From contig NZ_JAOQJC010000034.1 of NCBI RefSeq assembly GCF_025567625.1, positions 1-64,000 on the forward strand: 64,000 nucleotides of DNA, given 5' to 3'. The DNA comes from Paenibacillus sp. J5C2022. GTDB lineage: Bacteria > Bacillota > Bacilli > Paenibacillales > Paenibacillaceae. A model generated the notes under the pieces. That model worked only from the letters and a program-made list of their open reading frames with translations. It did not search any database and was not told the DNA's origin. A program made the translations under genes and the position numbers. The stretch's first letter is position 1; every line of letters starts with the position of its first letter. Positions 54,301 to 62,530 of this stretch are shown one piece after another.

Positions 54301-54350
54301 TGTCGATCGACAGATACAACGAACCGTATGAGGGAGGGATAGAGCGATGA
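51324..54350 (+). CDS. Binding protein fused to two putative carbohydrate-binding modules
   Basis: 1008 aa, ATG 51324 overlapping the ATPase stop. Residues about 9-28 form a membrane anchor or signal (LVVPLIAIGLIATALVLIW) with no lipobox. Residues 80-255 and 275-460 are two related beta-sandwich modules with the pattern of CBM35-like domains (WSNGTGWVEWHVEVPEDGVY; WRNAGERIDWEVEVPHDGYY). A helical stretch (about 470-550, NKVEHLLEDIENLPHEIKTL) links to an SBP_bac_1 domain (590-960, with GIYGLPETQMYNMLFYRKDIL and FMEWWTSEEVQSRYGTD). Usual binding proteins are about 450 aa, so the first half is an addition. It probably tethers a polymer or long oligomer at the cell surface next to the permeases. 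Confidence 0.85.
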   Translation: MMKRLNSRRLVVPLIAIGLIATALVLIWRSLDDEEKAYPAVAASSLLDAVFGEEGEMDSHSYLMSLHTPAYSESAYREGESVRITIPALAYAASSEDAKLARHDDEQRGEVLRWSNGTGWVEWHVEVPEDGVYGIEALYKPMDQGFSPIVRGVAIDGELSFQEAAHIELPRYWKDGDRPYPRNAIGNEIMPVPQEVLEWQLEGLKDYSVSSESLLWKLSQGEHTIRLVGVREAMALHSLTLYKPEGLPSYAEYRNRHSEDKLAEDERLWHMQIEAEQFSRKSSVSLRTVSVAEPFISPDPKGRLVYNAVGGDSWRNAGERIDWEVEVPHDGYYAIDVKYFQGYNRGASVYRTIMLDGRIPFREMRSYRFSANRGMELAALANDDGEPYLFYMEKGKHVLSMIADTSPAKPATAAMIELGRQLTSIIGEIRLISGNYGFGDTQNLDDGRVWELSKYAPDMEAKLQSLRGGLLDIRAYVLGLHGYDSDSASALSSSANKVEHLLEDIENLPHEIKTLMNIQSSLNNLLKPLESSSLQLDYLVVRTPGAKPELPMPDRWDRTKYAATNFARTFFQRYDTNEENDEDALTVWVMRGREYTDLLQMLIQQEFTPLTGIEVNVNLIADPNVLLMGNAAGNQPDVALGASMEAPVDFAMRGAAEDLSAYPGFQDVMERFNPGIMRSYAYDGGIYGLPETQMYNMLFYRKDILEELGLAPPDTWEDVVALLPTLQENGMSFMFPKLAMMLEHQGGNLTSRPDFVLPFYQQGAPFFTSDGMEPTLTSQEGIAAFKRWTEWFTKYNLPREVPNFFNHFRSGLMPVGVGDLTMYTQLMTAAPELVGQWGMLPVPGVAREDGTVARWGPQLTTSAFIMRGSDKKDEAWKFMEWWTSEEVQSRYGTDIEAYGGIIYRWHTANLKAMTLLPWSEEELRQLQEQSRWAKNIPLVPGYYFLARELDFAWNAVVVEGDPPREALEKAELSLRREMQRKQKEFGMSEETDLSIDRYNEPYEGGIER

Positions 54351-55336
54351 GCAAGACGGGCTATACAGACTTGGCGAAGCCTTCCCCGGGCGGCGCCGTT
54401 CGCACTTCCCCTCAGTTCGTCCGGAGACTGGCGCAATTTATGCGGGAGTGCTGGCGCGATAGAATGTCGTACCTGTTTCTTGCGCCGTTTCTACTTTGCT
54501 TCGCTTGCTTTATTTTCGTGCCGGTCGTTATCGCGACCTTGCTCAGCTTTACGAGCTTCGACGGCTTCCAGTTCCCGCGCTTCGTGGGAGCGGACCACTT
54601 CATCTATATGCTCACACAGGATATCGTCTTCATGAAGCATACGCTGCCCAATACGCTGACCTTCGCCGTCATCGCCGGCCCTGGCGGCTATGTGCTGTCA
54701 TTCGCCTTCGCCTGGCTGATCAACCAGCTGCCGCGATCGCTGCGCGACTACTTCACGCTTGCGCTGTATGCGCCGACGATGGCAGGCGCGACCGCCCTGG
54801 CGGTCGTCTGGGCAGCGGCGTTCAGCGGCGATGCGGCAGGCTATTTGAACAATGTGCTCATGAGGCTCGGCATCATCGAGACGCCTCAGCTATGGCTGCA
54901 GGACCCCGATTCGCTTATGGTCATTATGATCGGCGTGACGCTGTGGACCAGCATGGGGGTCGGGTTCCTGGCGATGCTGGGCGGCTTGCAGACGGTCAAC
55001 ACGGAGCTGTATGAAGCGGGCCGGATTGACGGCATCAAGAACAGCCTGCAGGAAGTGTATTACATTACGATTCCGTCCATGAAGCCGCAGATGCTGTTCA
55101 GCGCGGTGATGGCGATTGTGGGCACCTTGAAGGCCGGGGCGATCTCAACGCAGTTGACGGGACTGCCGGTCACCCCTAAATATGCCGGCCATCTCATGAC
55201 GAATCATATTACAGACTACGCCTTTATCCGGTACGAATGGGGATATGCTTCCGCTTTGTCGTTCATGCTGCTTCTTGCGAGCTACGGCTTGTGGCGGCTC
55301 GTATTCGTCCTGTTCGGCTCAAAGGAGGAACAGTAG
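54347..55336 (+). CDS. Sugar ABC transporter permease, pair 1 (MalF type)
   Basis: 329 aa, ATG 54347 overlapping the stop of the binding protein (ATGA). A basic N-terminal tail of about 40 residues precedes the first membrane segment (SYLFLAPFLLCFACFIFVPV). The EAA loop reads EAGRIDGIKNSLQEVYYITI near residue 225, less typical than in the other permeases of the window. It has a partner directly downstream and should take its substrate from the fused binding protein. Confidence 0.94.
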   Translation: MSKTGYTDLAKPSPGGAVRTSPQFVRRLAQFMRECWRDRMSYLFLAPFLLCFACFIFVPVVIATLLSFTSFDGFQFPRFVGADHFIYMLTQDIVFMKHTLPNTLTFAVIAGPGGYVLSFAFAWLINQLPRSLRDYFTLALYAPTMAGATALAVVWAAAFSGDAAGYLNNVLMRLGIIETPQLWLQDPDSLMVIMIGVTLWTSMGVGFLAMLGGLQTVNTELYEAGRIDGIKNSLQEVYYITIPSMKPQMLFSAVMAIVGTLKAGAISTQLTGLPVTPKYAGHLMTNHITDYAFIRYEWGYASALSFMLLLASYGLWRLVFVLFGSKEEQ

Positions 55337-56203
55337 ATGAATGCTACCATAAGAAAGCTGAGGAAATTCCTGTCCTTGAAGCGGATGCTTCTGATCGCCT
55401 TGCTGACGGCTGTAGGGCTGTTCATGTTTCTTCCCATCATTTTCCTGTTCAATCATGCGTTCAAGCCGCTGAATGAGCTGTTCCTGTTCCCGCCGACGAT
55501 CTTTGTGAAGGAGCCGACATTACGCAATTTCGAGCAACTGCTGCTTCATACGTCCTCCGGACTGGTGCCGTTCTCCCGCTACCTGTTCAATAGCGCGGTC
55601 ATATCCGCCGTGGCGACGCTGTCCGTCATATTGGTCAGCACGATGGCGGGATATGTGCTGTCGAAGCATAGATTTCATTTCAAAACGCTCATTATGGGAG
55701 CGATTATGATCTCGCTTATGTTCGTGCCGGAGACGGTCGCCATACCGCGTTATCTCGTCGTCAGCGGGCTGGGACTGAAGGATACGTACTTCGCGCATAT
55801 TCTGCCATTCCTGGCGTCGCCGGTCGCCGTCTTTCTGATGAAGCAGTTCATCGACCAGATACCGGACTCCCTCATAGATGCCGCGAAGCTGGACGGCGCG
55901 ACGGACATGTACATTTTCACCCGCATCATTATCCCGTTAACCTCTCCTGCGGTAGCGACGGTATCCATCATTACGTTCCAGGCGGTGTATATGGATATCG
56001 AGGTGTCAACGTTCTTCATGACCAAGGAGACGATGAAGACGCTCGCCTACTACGCCACGGCAATGACGGTGAACGTTCCCGGCGTTGCCGCGACCAGTCT
56101 GGCGGCTGCGATCGGCTTGCTGATCTTCTTGCCCAATATGATCATGTTCCTCATCTTCCAGCGGAAAGTCATTCAGACGATGCTGCATTCCGGGGTGAAA
56201 TAG
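55337..56203 (+). CDS. Sugar ABC transporter permease, pair 1 (MalG type)
   Basis: 288 aa; the ATG follows the stop of the preceding gene without a gap, with AAAGGAGG at 55321-55328. Membrane segments begin at LLTAVGLFMFLPIIFLFNHA; the EAA loop is DAAKLDGATDMYIFTRIIIP near residue 180. It completes the first permease pair. The NHL/YIP1 gene follows after 21 bases. Confidence 0.94.
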   Translation: MNATIRKLRKFLSLKRMLLIALLTAVGLFMFLPIIFLFNHAFKPLNELFLFPPTIFVKEPTLRNFEQLLLHTSSGLVPFSRYLFNSAVISAVATLSVILVSTMAGYVLSKHRFHFKTLIMGAIMISLMFVPETVAIPRYLVVSGLGLKDTYFAHILPFLASPVAVFLMKQFIDQIPDSLIDAAKLDGATDMYIFTRIIIPLTSPAVATVSIITFQAVYMDIEVSTFFMTKETMKTLAYYATAMTVNVPGVAATSLAAAIGLLIFLPNMIMFLIFQRKVIQTMLHSGVK

Positions 56204-56224
56204 GATGAGAAGGGGGGCTGTCAC

Positions 56225-58279
56225 ATGAACAGGAATCATAATAGAGGCAAGAGGCTGGCCGCCGTCAGGATCGGCGTATGGCTGTGCGTGCTGGCACTGC
56301 TGTCGCCGCCGCTTGCCAGTGCGGATTATCCGTCCGTGTTCGTTGATCATTCGTCATTCATGCGCAAGTATATCGTTCAGCCTGTCTACTTGCCCGACCG
56401 CGCCATTGACTTGCAGGAGCTCGAGATACCGCTGCAAGGGCCGAGCGATCTATTCGCTGCAGAGAACGGCGATATGTACATCGCCGATACGGGGAACAAC
56501 CGGATCGTGCAGCTGAATAGCGAAGGCGGATTCATTCGCAGCATCGGAGATGCGGATGGGCCAGGCAAGCTTGACGGACCGGAAGGCGTATTCGTGGACA
56601 GCGAAGGTGCGGTCTACGCCGCTAACACAGGTGGCGGCACAATCGTAAAGTTTGCGCCGAACGGTACCGTAATGGGGACGTTCGGCAAGCCGGAGAGCAA
56701 CCTGCTCGGCGAAGACTATTATTTCAAGCCGACGAAGCTGGTCGTTGACGCAAGAGGCGTCATGTATGTTGTGGCGAAGGATACGTATCAAGGCCTGCTG
56801 CGCATGAACAGCGAAGGGGAGTTCACCGGATTTTTCGGTGCGAACAAGACGAAGCTGACTGCGCTTGACCGCTTGAAGCGGCTTGTGCTGAACAGGGAGC
56901 AGCTGGCGAAGGAAGTGGCGAAGCGACCGAACAGCCTAAGCAATGTCAGCATCGCGGAAGACGGCTTCTACCTGACGACGAGCATCGGATTCGCCAACGA
57001 CGGCCAGATCAAGAAGCTGAACGCCGGCGGGTTCGACGCCTTCGGCAACAAGCCGTTCGAGGAGTGGGATCTCGTCGATGCGGCGATAGACGGACAGGGA
57101 TATATTTACGGCATTGACCGCAAGGAAGGGTATGTGACGATCTACGATCCCATGGGAGAGCCTTTGTTCTACTTCGGAGGAGTGAACCGCAATGTATATA
57201 AGCTTGGTACCGTCAATTATGCCACGAGTATTGCAATAGGGGCGAACCATGAACTGTGGGTAGCAGACAGCAGTGTGAATGCCATTCATGTATTCAAGCG
57301 CACGTCCTTCGGAGACCGCTTCCTGACCGCGGCGCATTATTATTACGAGGGTGACTACGAGGCGAGCAAGCAGTATTGGGACGCTGTCATTGCGGAGAAC
57401 GGCATGATGAACATGTCCTTCAACGGCCTTGGCAAAATAGCGCTTCGCGAAGGGGATTACCGGACTGCGCTGGCTTACTTCAAGCAATCCAATGACGCCG
57501 AAGGGTATTCCGACGCTTATTGGAGCATTCGCTACGAATGGCTGCAGCGATACTTCCTCGTCATGCTGCTTGCGCTTGCCGTCCTCATATGGGGCGGCAG
57601 ATGGGGATGGAAGCGGCTAAGGAGCGCGCTGCGAAAAGTGGATTGGCCGCCTGCCGCCAGACGGTACGGAGAGGAACTGAAGGATGCATGCTATGTGATG
57701 CTTCATCCTTACGAAGGCTTCTACCGACTGAAGGAGCGCCGAATATCACTTGTTGTGATCGCCTTCATCCTGGCGCTTGCCTTGCTTTCGAAGCTGCTGT
57801 CCATCTTCGCGGCGGGGTTCATCGCCCGTCCTTACGACATCGGCTGGGTGAATGTGAAGGTTCAGCTGGGCATGCTTGTGCTGCCTTGGCTGACCTGGGT
57901 GCTGGCGAACTATCTTGTCAGTACGGTGAAGGGCGGCGAAGGCCGCTTCCGGGAGGTGCTGCAGGGCAGCACGTATGCTGTCATGCCGTATGCAATCATC
58001 ACGTTAATCTCCATTCCGCTTACCAATGTGCTCGTGCTGGAGGAATGGATCATTATCGATCTGCTCCGTACAGTCATGTGGATATGGGTTGTCGTTCTGC
58101 TGTTCGTCATGACGCAAGTCATCCACAACTTCGACTTTCTGGAGACGTTCAAGAACGGAGGCGTCACATTGTTCACGATTGGCGTCATATGGATATTCGT
58201 CATCATCTTTATTGCACTGGGAGCCAATCTGATGGACTTCGCGTCAGCGGTGTATCAGGAGGTGAAGCAATATGGCTAA
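56225..58279 (+). CDS. Exported NHL-repeat protein fused to a YIP1 membrane domain
   Basis: 684 aa, ATG 56225. After a signal segment (to about residue 36), residues 55-330 contain NHL-type propeller repeats (LFAAENGDMYIADTGNNRIV; VFVDSEGAVYAANTGGGTIV). A short TPR-like helical stretch (345-410, HYYYEGDYEASKQYW) leads to a membrane helix near 440 and then a five-segment YIP1-type domain (480-684). The outside propeller and membrane domain suggest a scaffold or sensor that stabilises the transporter or relays substrate. The YIP1 family is otherwise best known for membrane-trafficking proteins, so its bacterial role here is unclear. The next gene overlaps by eight bases. Confidence 0.8.
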   Translation: MNRNHNRGKRLAAVRIGVWLCVLALLSPPLASADYPSVFVDHSSFMRKYIVQPVYLPDRAIDLQELEIPLQGPSDLFAAENGDMYIADTGNNRIVQLNSEGGFIRSIGDADGPGKLDGPEGVFVDSEGAVYAANTGGGTIVKFAPNGTVMGTFGKPESNLLGEDYYFKPTKLVVDARGVMYVVAKDTYQGLLRMNSEGEFTGFFGANKTKLTALDRLKRLVLNREQLAKEVAKRPNSLSNVSIAEDGFYLTTSIGFANDGQIKKLNAGGFDAFGNKPFEEWDLVDAAIDGQGYIYGIDRKEGYVTIYDPMGEPLFYFGGVNRNVYKLGTVNYATSIAIGANHELWVADSSVNAIHVFKRTSFGDRFLTAAHYYYEGDYEASKQYWDAVIAENGMMNMSFNGLGKIALREGDYRTALAYFKQSNDAEGYSDAYWSIRYEWLQRYFLVMLLALAVLIWGGRWGWKRLRSALRKVDWPPAARRYGEELKDACYVMLHPYEGFYRLKERRISLVVIAFILALALLSKLLSIFAAGFIARPYDIGWVNVKVQLGMLVLPWLTWVLANYLVSTVKGGEGRFREVLQGSTYAVMPYAIITLISIPLTNVLVLEEWIIIDLLRTVMWIWVVVLLFVMTQVIHNFDFLETFKNGGVTLFTIGVIWIFVIIFIALGANLMDFASAVYQEVKQYG

Positions 58280-60509
58280 CAGGCTGCGTGGATTGGTGCG
58301 CTCACGAATCGCGATGCTGTCTGCGGCTGCTATCGTCATAGCGGCTGCTGCAGTTGTGATCGCAGGATGGGAGAACAGGCCGACGCTGGAATCGATGGGC
58401 ATTGCTCATCCGACGAATGATGCCATACCTGTATACGAGGGAGTGGAGTGGCAGCCGGATGGGATGGCCGCGGATGGCGAAGGCTTCGTGCCCGCTGCCG
58501 AGAATGGACGCTTCCGGCTGCTGCTGGAGCCGGTCTCCAGCCGTATCGCCGTTGTGGACCTATCGACCGGCTACATGTGGAGGAGCAATCCGTCCCGGCA
58601 GGCGCTGGAGAAGGAGACAGTGAAGGGAGCGCTTCTTGGCAACCTGCAATCGCCTTTCATTATGGAGTATGTGAGCGGGAATGCCTCCAAGCGCTCTCTG
58701 AAAAATACGGAAGATCCCAAGCTGAGCATCCGGTATGCGCAGATCGGCGATGAGGGCGTTCAGGCCACCTATGCGTACGAGGATCTAGACATTCAATTCG
58801 TCATGCAATACAAGTTGACGGATCGGGGGCTTCAGGTGCTAATTCCAAGCTCGGGCATAGCGGAGGAGGGGGAGCATGGTCTCTACTCCATTAACCCGCT
58901 GCCGTTCTTCGGGGCGGTGCCGCTGGCGGAAGAAGAAGGGTATCTATTCGTGCCGGACGGCCCCGGCGGGCTGGTCTACTTCAACGAGCGGAAGCGTTCG
59001 ACGGCAAGCAGCTTCGACTTCCCGGTCTACGGCAGAGATCCCGCCAGCGTCCAAAATGTGGATGACCGAAGATCGCCGACCGAAGGGCAGGCTCATTACC
59101 CCGTATTCGGCTTGAAGCGCGAAGGGCACGCCTTCGCCGCCGTCATCGGCGAGGGGCAATATTCCGCCGCCGTTCGTGCGGGCTTGCCGGGCAACATATC
59201 CAGCTACAATACAGTAAGCGCCTTGTTCAGCTATCGCGAGGAATTCGGCCGTCGGGTGAGCGGCATTACAGATGAGGTTGTCATCTCCGTTGAGAAGGAT
59301 CGCAGGCGGCATGACCGGATGGTGGAATACGTGCTGTTGTCCGGAGACGAGGCGGATTACAACGGAATGGCCGCGGGCTACCGGACTTACTTGGAGGAGA
59401 ATGGTTTGTTGGGCGACGGGCTCGCACCGGTGGGGGATGTACCGCTATCGCTTACGTTTCTGGGCGGCGGCAAGAAGCCGTCGTTCGGGGGGCGGCGCTT
59501 CGAGCCAGCGACCACATTCCGGCAAGCGCAGAGCATCGTGGAGGACTTGATGGCGCGCGGCGTCCGGAACATCGAGGTCACCTATCAGGGCTGGCAGGAC
59601 AGCGGCTATCCGTACGCCGACGAGCGCTTTCCCGTTGCGGAGGAGCTGGGAGGAAGCGACGGAGCGAAGGCCTTTATCGCCCGCATGCATGAGCTTGGGG
59701 TGAAGGTATTCTTCGAGGATTACATCGGATGGAAGAATGACGCCTTGTCCGCCTTCTCCATGAAATCGGACGGCATTCGCGCCATTGATTCCACGGTGTT
59801 GCATCTGGAAGCCGGCGATTCGAACTACTTTATTCTCAATCCGGTGACGGCAATCCGGGGGCAAAAGAAGGTGATCGACCGGCTCAAGAAGCTAGGCGTC
59901 GACGGCATTCATTACGAGGACGGGCCAGGCAATCTGTTGTTCAGCGACTTCAATCCCGGCGCCCCACTGTCGCGGGAAGAGACGGCTCATTATTATGGCG
60001 AGCTGCTGCGATATACGGCGGAAGAACTGGGAGGAGTCATCGTCACGGAAGGCTATCAATATACGCTGAAGCATGCCGCTACTGCCGCCGAGCTTCCCTA
60101 TGAAGAAAGCTATAATATGTTCGTGGACGAGACGATTCCATTCTATCAGATGGCCCTGCACGGCAAGGTGAAGTATACAGCCGCTCCGGGCAACTTGCGG
60201 GAAGATTACGGGCAGGATAGGTTGAGGGCGATTGCATACGGTGCCGTGCCGGCGTTCAGATTGACCTACGAGCCCAGCCGGACGATGAAGGATACGGCAT
60301 ATGACGATGCATACAGCAGCCAATATGAGGTGTGGAGAGAACGGATCTTGCAAGAGTACGAGAAGTTCAACAGGTTGGCTGCTCTCTACCATCAGCGCTT
60401 CGTTTCGTTCGAGAGACAAGGGGCAATCCTTCAATCCCGTTATGAGGACGGCACGACGGTTACGGTCGACATGGAGACGGGACAGCTCGATGTGAAGGAG
60501 GGGGCATAA
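58272..60509 (+). CDS. DUF5696 protein, probable surface TIM-barrel sugar enzyme
   Basis: 745 aa, ATG 58272 with AGGAGGTG at 58257-58264 inside the preceding gene. An N-terminal signal or anchor (AMLSAAAIVIAAAAVVIAGW) precedes a beta-rich domain (about 70-380) and a TIM-barrel-like domain (390-660) matching DUF5696. Acidic residues lie at barrel strand ends in FFEDYIGW, GVDGIHYEDGPGN and VIVTEGYQYT, an arrangement typical of glycoside hydrolases. Activity is not known to me. Its location between the two permease pairs suggests that it trims the substrate at the membrane before import. Confidence 0.78.
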   Translation: MANRLRGLVRSRIAMLSAAAIVIAAAAVVIAGWENRPTLESMGIAHPTNDAIPVYEGVEWQPDGMAADGEGFVPAAENGRFRLLLEPVSSRIAVVDLSTGYMWRSNPSRQALEKETVKGALLGNLQSPFIMEYVSGNASKRSLKNTEDPKLSIRYAQIGDEGVQATYAYEDLDIQFVMQYKLTDRGLQVLIPSSGIAEEGEHGLYSINPLPFFGAVPLAEEEGYLFVPDGPGGLVYFNERKRSTASSFDFPVYGRDPASVQNVDDRRSPTEGQAHYPVFGLKREGHAFAAVIGEGQYSAAVRAGLPGNISSYNTVSALFSYREEFGRRVSGITDEVVISVEKDRRRHDRMVEYVLLSGDEADYNGMAAGYRTYLEENGLLGDGLAPVGDVPLSLTFLGGGKKPSFGGRRFEPATTFRQAQSIVEDLMARGVRNIEVTYQGWQDSGYPYADERFPVAEELGGSDGAKAFIARMHELGVKVFFEDYIGWKNDALSAFSMKSDGIRAIDSTVLHLEAGDSNYFILNPVTAIRGQKKVIDRLKKLGVDGIHYEDGPGNLLFSDFNPGAPLSREETAHYYGELLRYTAEELGGVIVTEGYQYTLKHAATAAELPYEESYNMFVDETIPFYQMALHGKVKYTAAPGNLREDYGQDRLRAIAYGAVPAFRLTYEPSRTMKDTAYDDAYSSQYEVWRERILQEYEKFNRLAALYHQRFVSFERQGAILQSRYEDGTTVTVDMETGQLDVKEGA

Positions 60510-60512
60510 AGC

Positions 60513-61397
60513 ATGCAAAGCAAAAGAGAGCATCGTAGGGAATGGCTGATGTTCCGCCTGAAGGAATACGGCGCCGGTTACTTGTTTATGCTGCCGTGGC
60601 TGATCGGCTTTGCCGTCTTCGTCGCCTTCCCGCTCGGCTGGTCGCTTTACAACAGCTTTCATAAAATTTTCATTACGACTGAAGGGTTTCAATATACGTG
60701 GGTAGGGCTTGACAATTACCGCAGAATGACCATTGAGAATAACGTGTATCCCATCATTTTAATTACGTTTTTTCAGAAAATGCTCGTCATTATCCCGTTT
60801 ATACTCATCTTTTCTTATTTCGTAGCGTTGCTGCTTAATCAGCGCTTTCCGGGCAGGGGCTTTATGCGTGCCGTCTTCTTCCTGCCCGTCATATTCGCTA
60901 CCGGCCAGGTCATTATGGAGCTGTTCGTGCAAGGCGCGGGTGAGCTGCCCTTTATCGAGCAATACAATATAACTGCTTTAATCCAGGACAATTTCAGCGA
61001 GAAGCTGGCGACCTCCCTGATCGAGATATTGAGTCAGGCGGTCATCATTTTATGGTATTCCGGCGTGCAAATTCTGATTTTTATCGCGGGCTTCCAGACC
61101 ATCCCCCGGAGCATCTACGAAGCGATTGCGGTTGACGGGGCTTCTCCGTGGGAGAGCTTCTGGAAAATCACGTTCCCGTCGATGCTGCCCTTTGTCGGGC
61201 TCAACGCCATCTACACGATCGTCGACTTGTTTACGTTTCCCTTTAATCCGGTGCTGGAGATTGTGAAGCGCAATATGTTCACGCCGACGACGGGATATGG
61301 CTATGCGAGCGCGCAGGCGTGGCTTTACTTTGCGATGATATTAGTGCTGCTGGCAGTGGCGTTAGGACTTACCTACCGCGCTGCGAAAGGAAGGTGA
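60513..61397 (+). CDS. Sugar ABC transporter permease, pair 2 (MalF type)
   Basis: 294 aa, ATG 60513, directly after the DUF5696 gene. Membrane segments start at GYLFMLPWLIGFAVFVAFPL; the EAA loop is EAIAVDGASPWESFWKITFP near residue 205. It belongs to the same general family as the protein at 54347 but is clearly distinct, so this is a second transporter rather than a recent duplicate. A segment near residue 145 (GELPFIEQYNITALIQDNFS) replaces the usual loop. Its binding protein is probably the divergently encoded one at 48527-49906. Confidence 0.94.
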   Translation: MQSKREHRREWLMFRLKEYGAGYLFMLPWLIGFAVFVAFPLGWSLYNSFHKIFITTEGFQYTWVGLDNYRRMTIENNVYPIILITFFQKMLVIIPFILIFSYFVALLLNQRFPGRGFMRAVFFLPVIFATGQVIMELFVQGAGELPFIEQYNITALIQDNFSEKLATSLIEILSQAVIILWYSGVQILIFIAGFQTIPRSIYEAIAVDGASPWESFWKITFPSMLPFVGLNAIYTIVDLFTFPFNPVLEIVKRNMFTPTTGYGYASAQAWLYFAMILVLLAVALGLTYRAAKGR

Positions 61398-61403
61398 TGC
61401 GGG

Positions 61404-62441
61404 ATGAAGACGGAGAAGTCGGTTGAACGCGGAGAATTTGGGGCCAGGACTGGCAGGAGGCGGCTGGACGAAGCGTGGGGCAGGATGAAGGCGGAGTTGA
61501 CGGAAGCGATGTTCAGCCGTAAGTCACAGCAGGTGAAGCGGGTCATGCTGGGACGGAATCTGAATGAAGGCTTGCTGGCGAAGCTTGTGTTCATTATGCT
61601 GCTGACGGTCATCGCTTTCTTGTATATTAAGCCGATTCTGTACATGGTATCAACCAGCTTGAAAAATATAGCCGATCTGATCGATCCGCTTGTGCAGCTG
61701 ATTCCGCGAACGCTGTATTGGGGGAACTATGCGGCTGCCTGGAACGGGCTGCATTATGTGGAGGCGTTCACGAATACGTTCATTATCGCGGCGGTCGGCT
61801 CTGTTCTGCAGGTATTCTCGTGCGCCCTTACGGGCTATGCGTTGGGACGTCTACGTTTTCCAGGAAAAACGCTGTTCCTGTTCCTGATCCTGCTTACGTT
61901 CCTCGTGCCGCCGCAAATTACGACGATCCCGCTGTATATGATCTACGAAAAGCTGGGCTTGCTTGGCACGCCGTTCGTCTTCCTCGTTCCGGCGGTGCTA
62001 GGGCAAGGGCTGCGCAGCGCTCTGTTCATCATGATCTTCCGGCAGTTCTTCATGTCGCAGCCGAAGGCGCTGGAGGAAGCAGCCAAGCTGGACGGTGCGT
62101 CGCTGTTCCGTTTGTTCTTCCGCATTATGCTTCCTGTTGCAGGCGCCGCTTGTCTCGTCGTCTTCCTGTTCTCCTTCGTCTGGTACTGGAATATGAGCTA
62201 CGAGGCTTCCTTGTTCTTGAGCAAGGACTTCACGCCGCTGTCGCTGCGGCTGAACACGCTGCAGATGGAGCTAATGGGCAACAGGGCGCTGGTGTATAGT
62301 GCGGGCTTCGGCAGCGATCCTATATCGGAGGGGCCGAAGATGGCAGCGGCCTTCCTGATCATCATGCCGCCGCTTATCGTCTACCTGATCGCCCAGCGCT
62401 GGTTCACAGAGGGCATCGAGCGGACAGGGCTAGTGGATTAG
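61404..62441 (+). CDS. Sugar ABC transporter permease, pair 2 (MalG type)
   Basis: 345 aa, ATG 61404 behind AGGTGATG. A long basic N-terminal extension of about 55 residues is unusual for the family (normally 270-300 aa). Membrane segments begin at LLAKLVFIMLLTVIAFLYI; the EAA loop is EAAKLDGASLFRLFFRIMLP near residue 235. It is the last gene of the operon. A 12-copy repeat array follows. Confidence 0.94.
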   Translation: MKTEKSVERGEFGARTGRRRLDEAWGRMKAELTEAMFSRKSQQVKRVMLGRNLNEGLLAKLVFIMLLTVIAFLYIKPILYMVSTSLKNIADLIDPLVQLIPRTLYWGNYAAAWNGLHYVEAFTNTFIIAAVGSVLQVFSCALTGYALGRLRFPGKTLFLFLILLTFLVPPQITTIPLYMIYEKLGLLGTPFVFLVPAVLGQGLRSALFIMIFRQFFMSQPKALEEAAKLDGASLFRLFFRIMLPVAGAACLVVFLFSFVWYWNMSYEASLFLSKDFTPLSLRLNTLQMELMGNRALVYSAGFGSDPISEGPKMAAAFLIIMPPLIVYLIAQRWFTEGIERTGLVD

Positions 62442-62530
62442 CAGGAGCTTGGCTAACTGTGTTGCGTTAATGTGTGCGTGGATGTGCGTGGCTGCAAGCG
62501 GTGATGCAAAGGCCGGCGTGGAGGGCAAGA

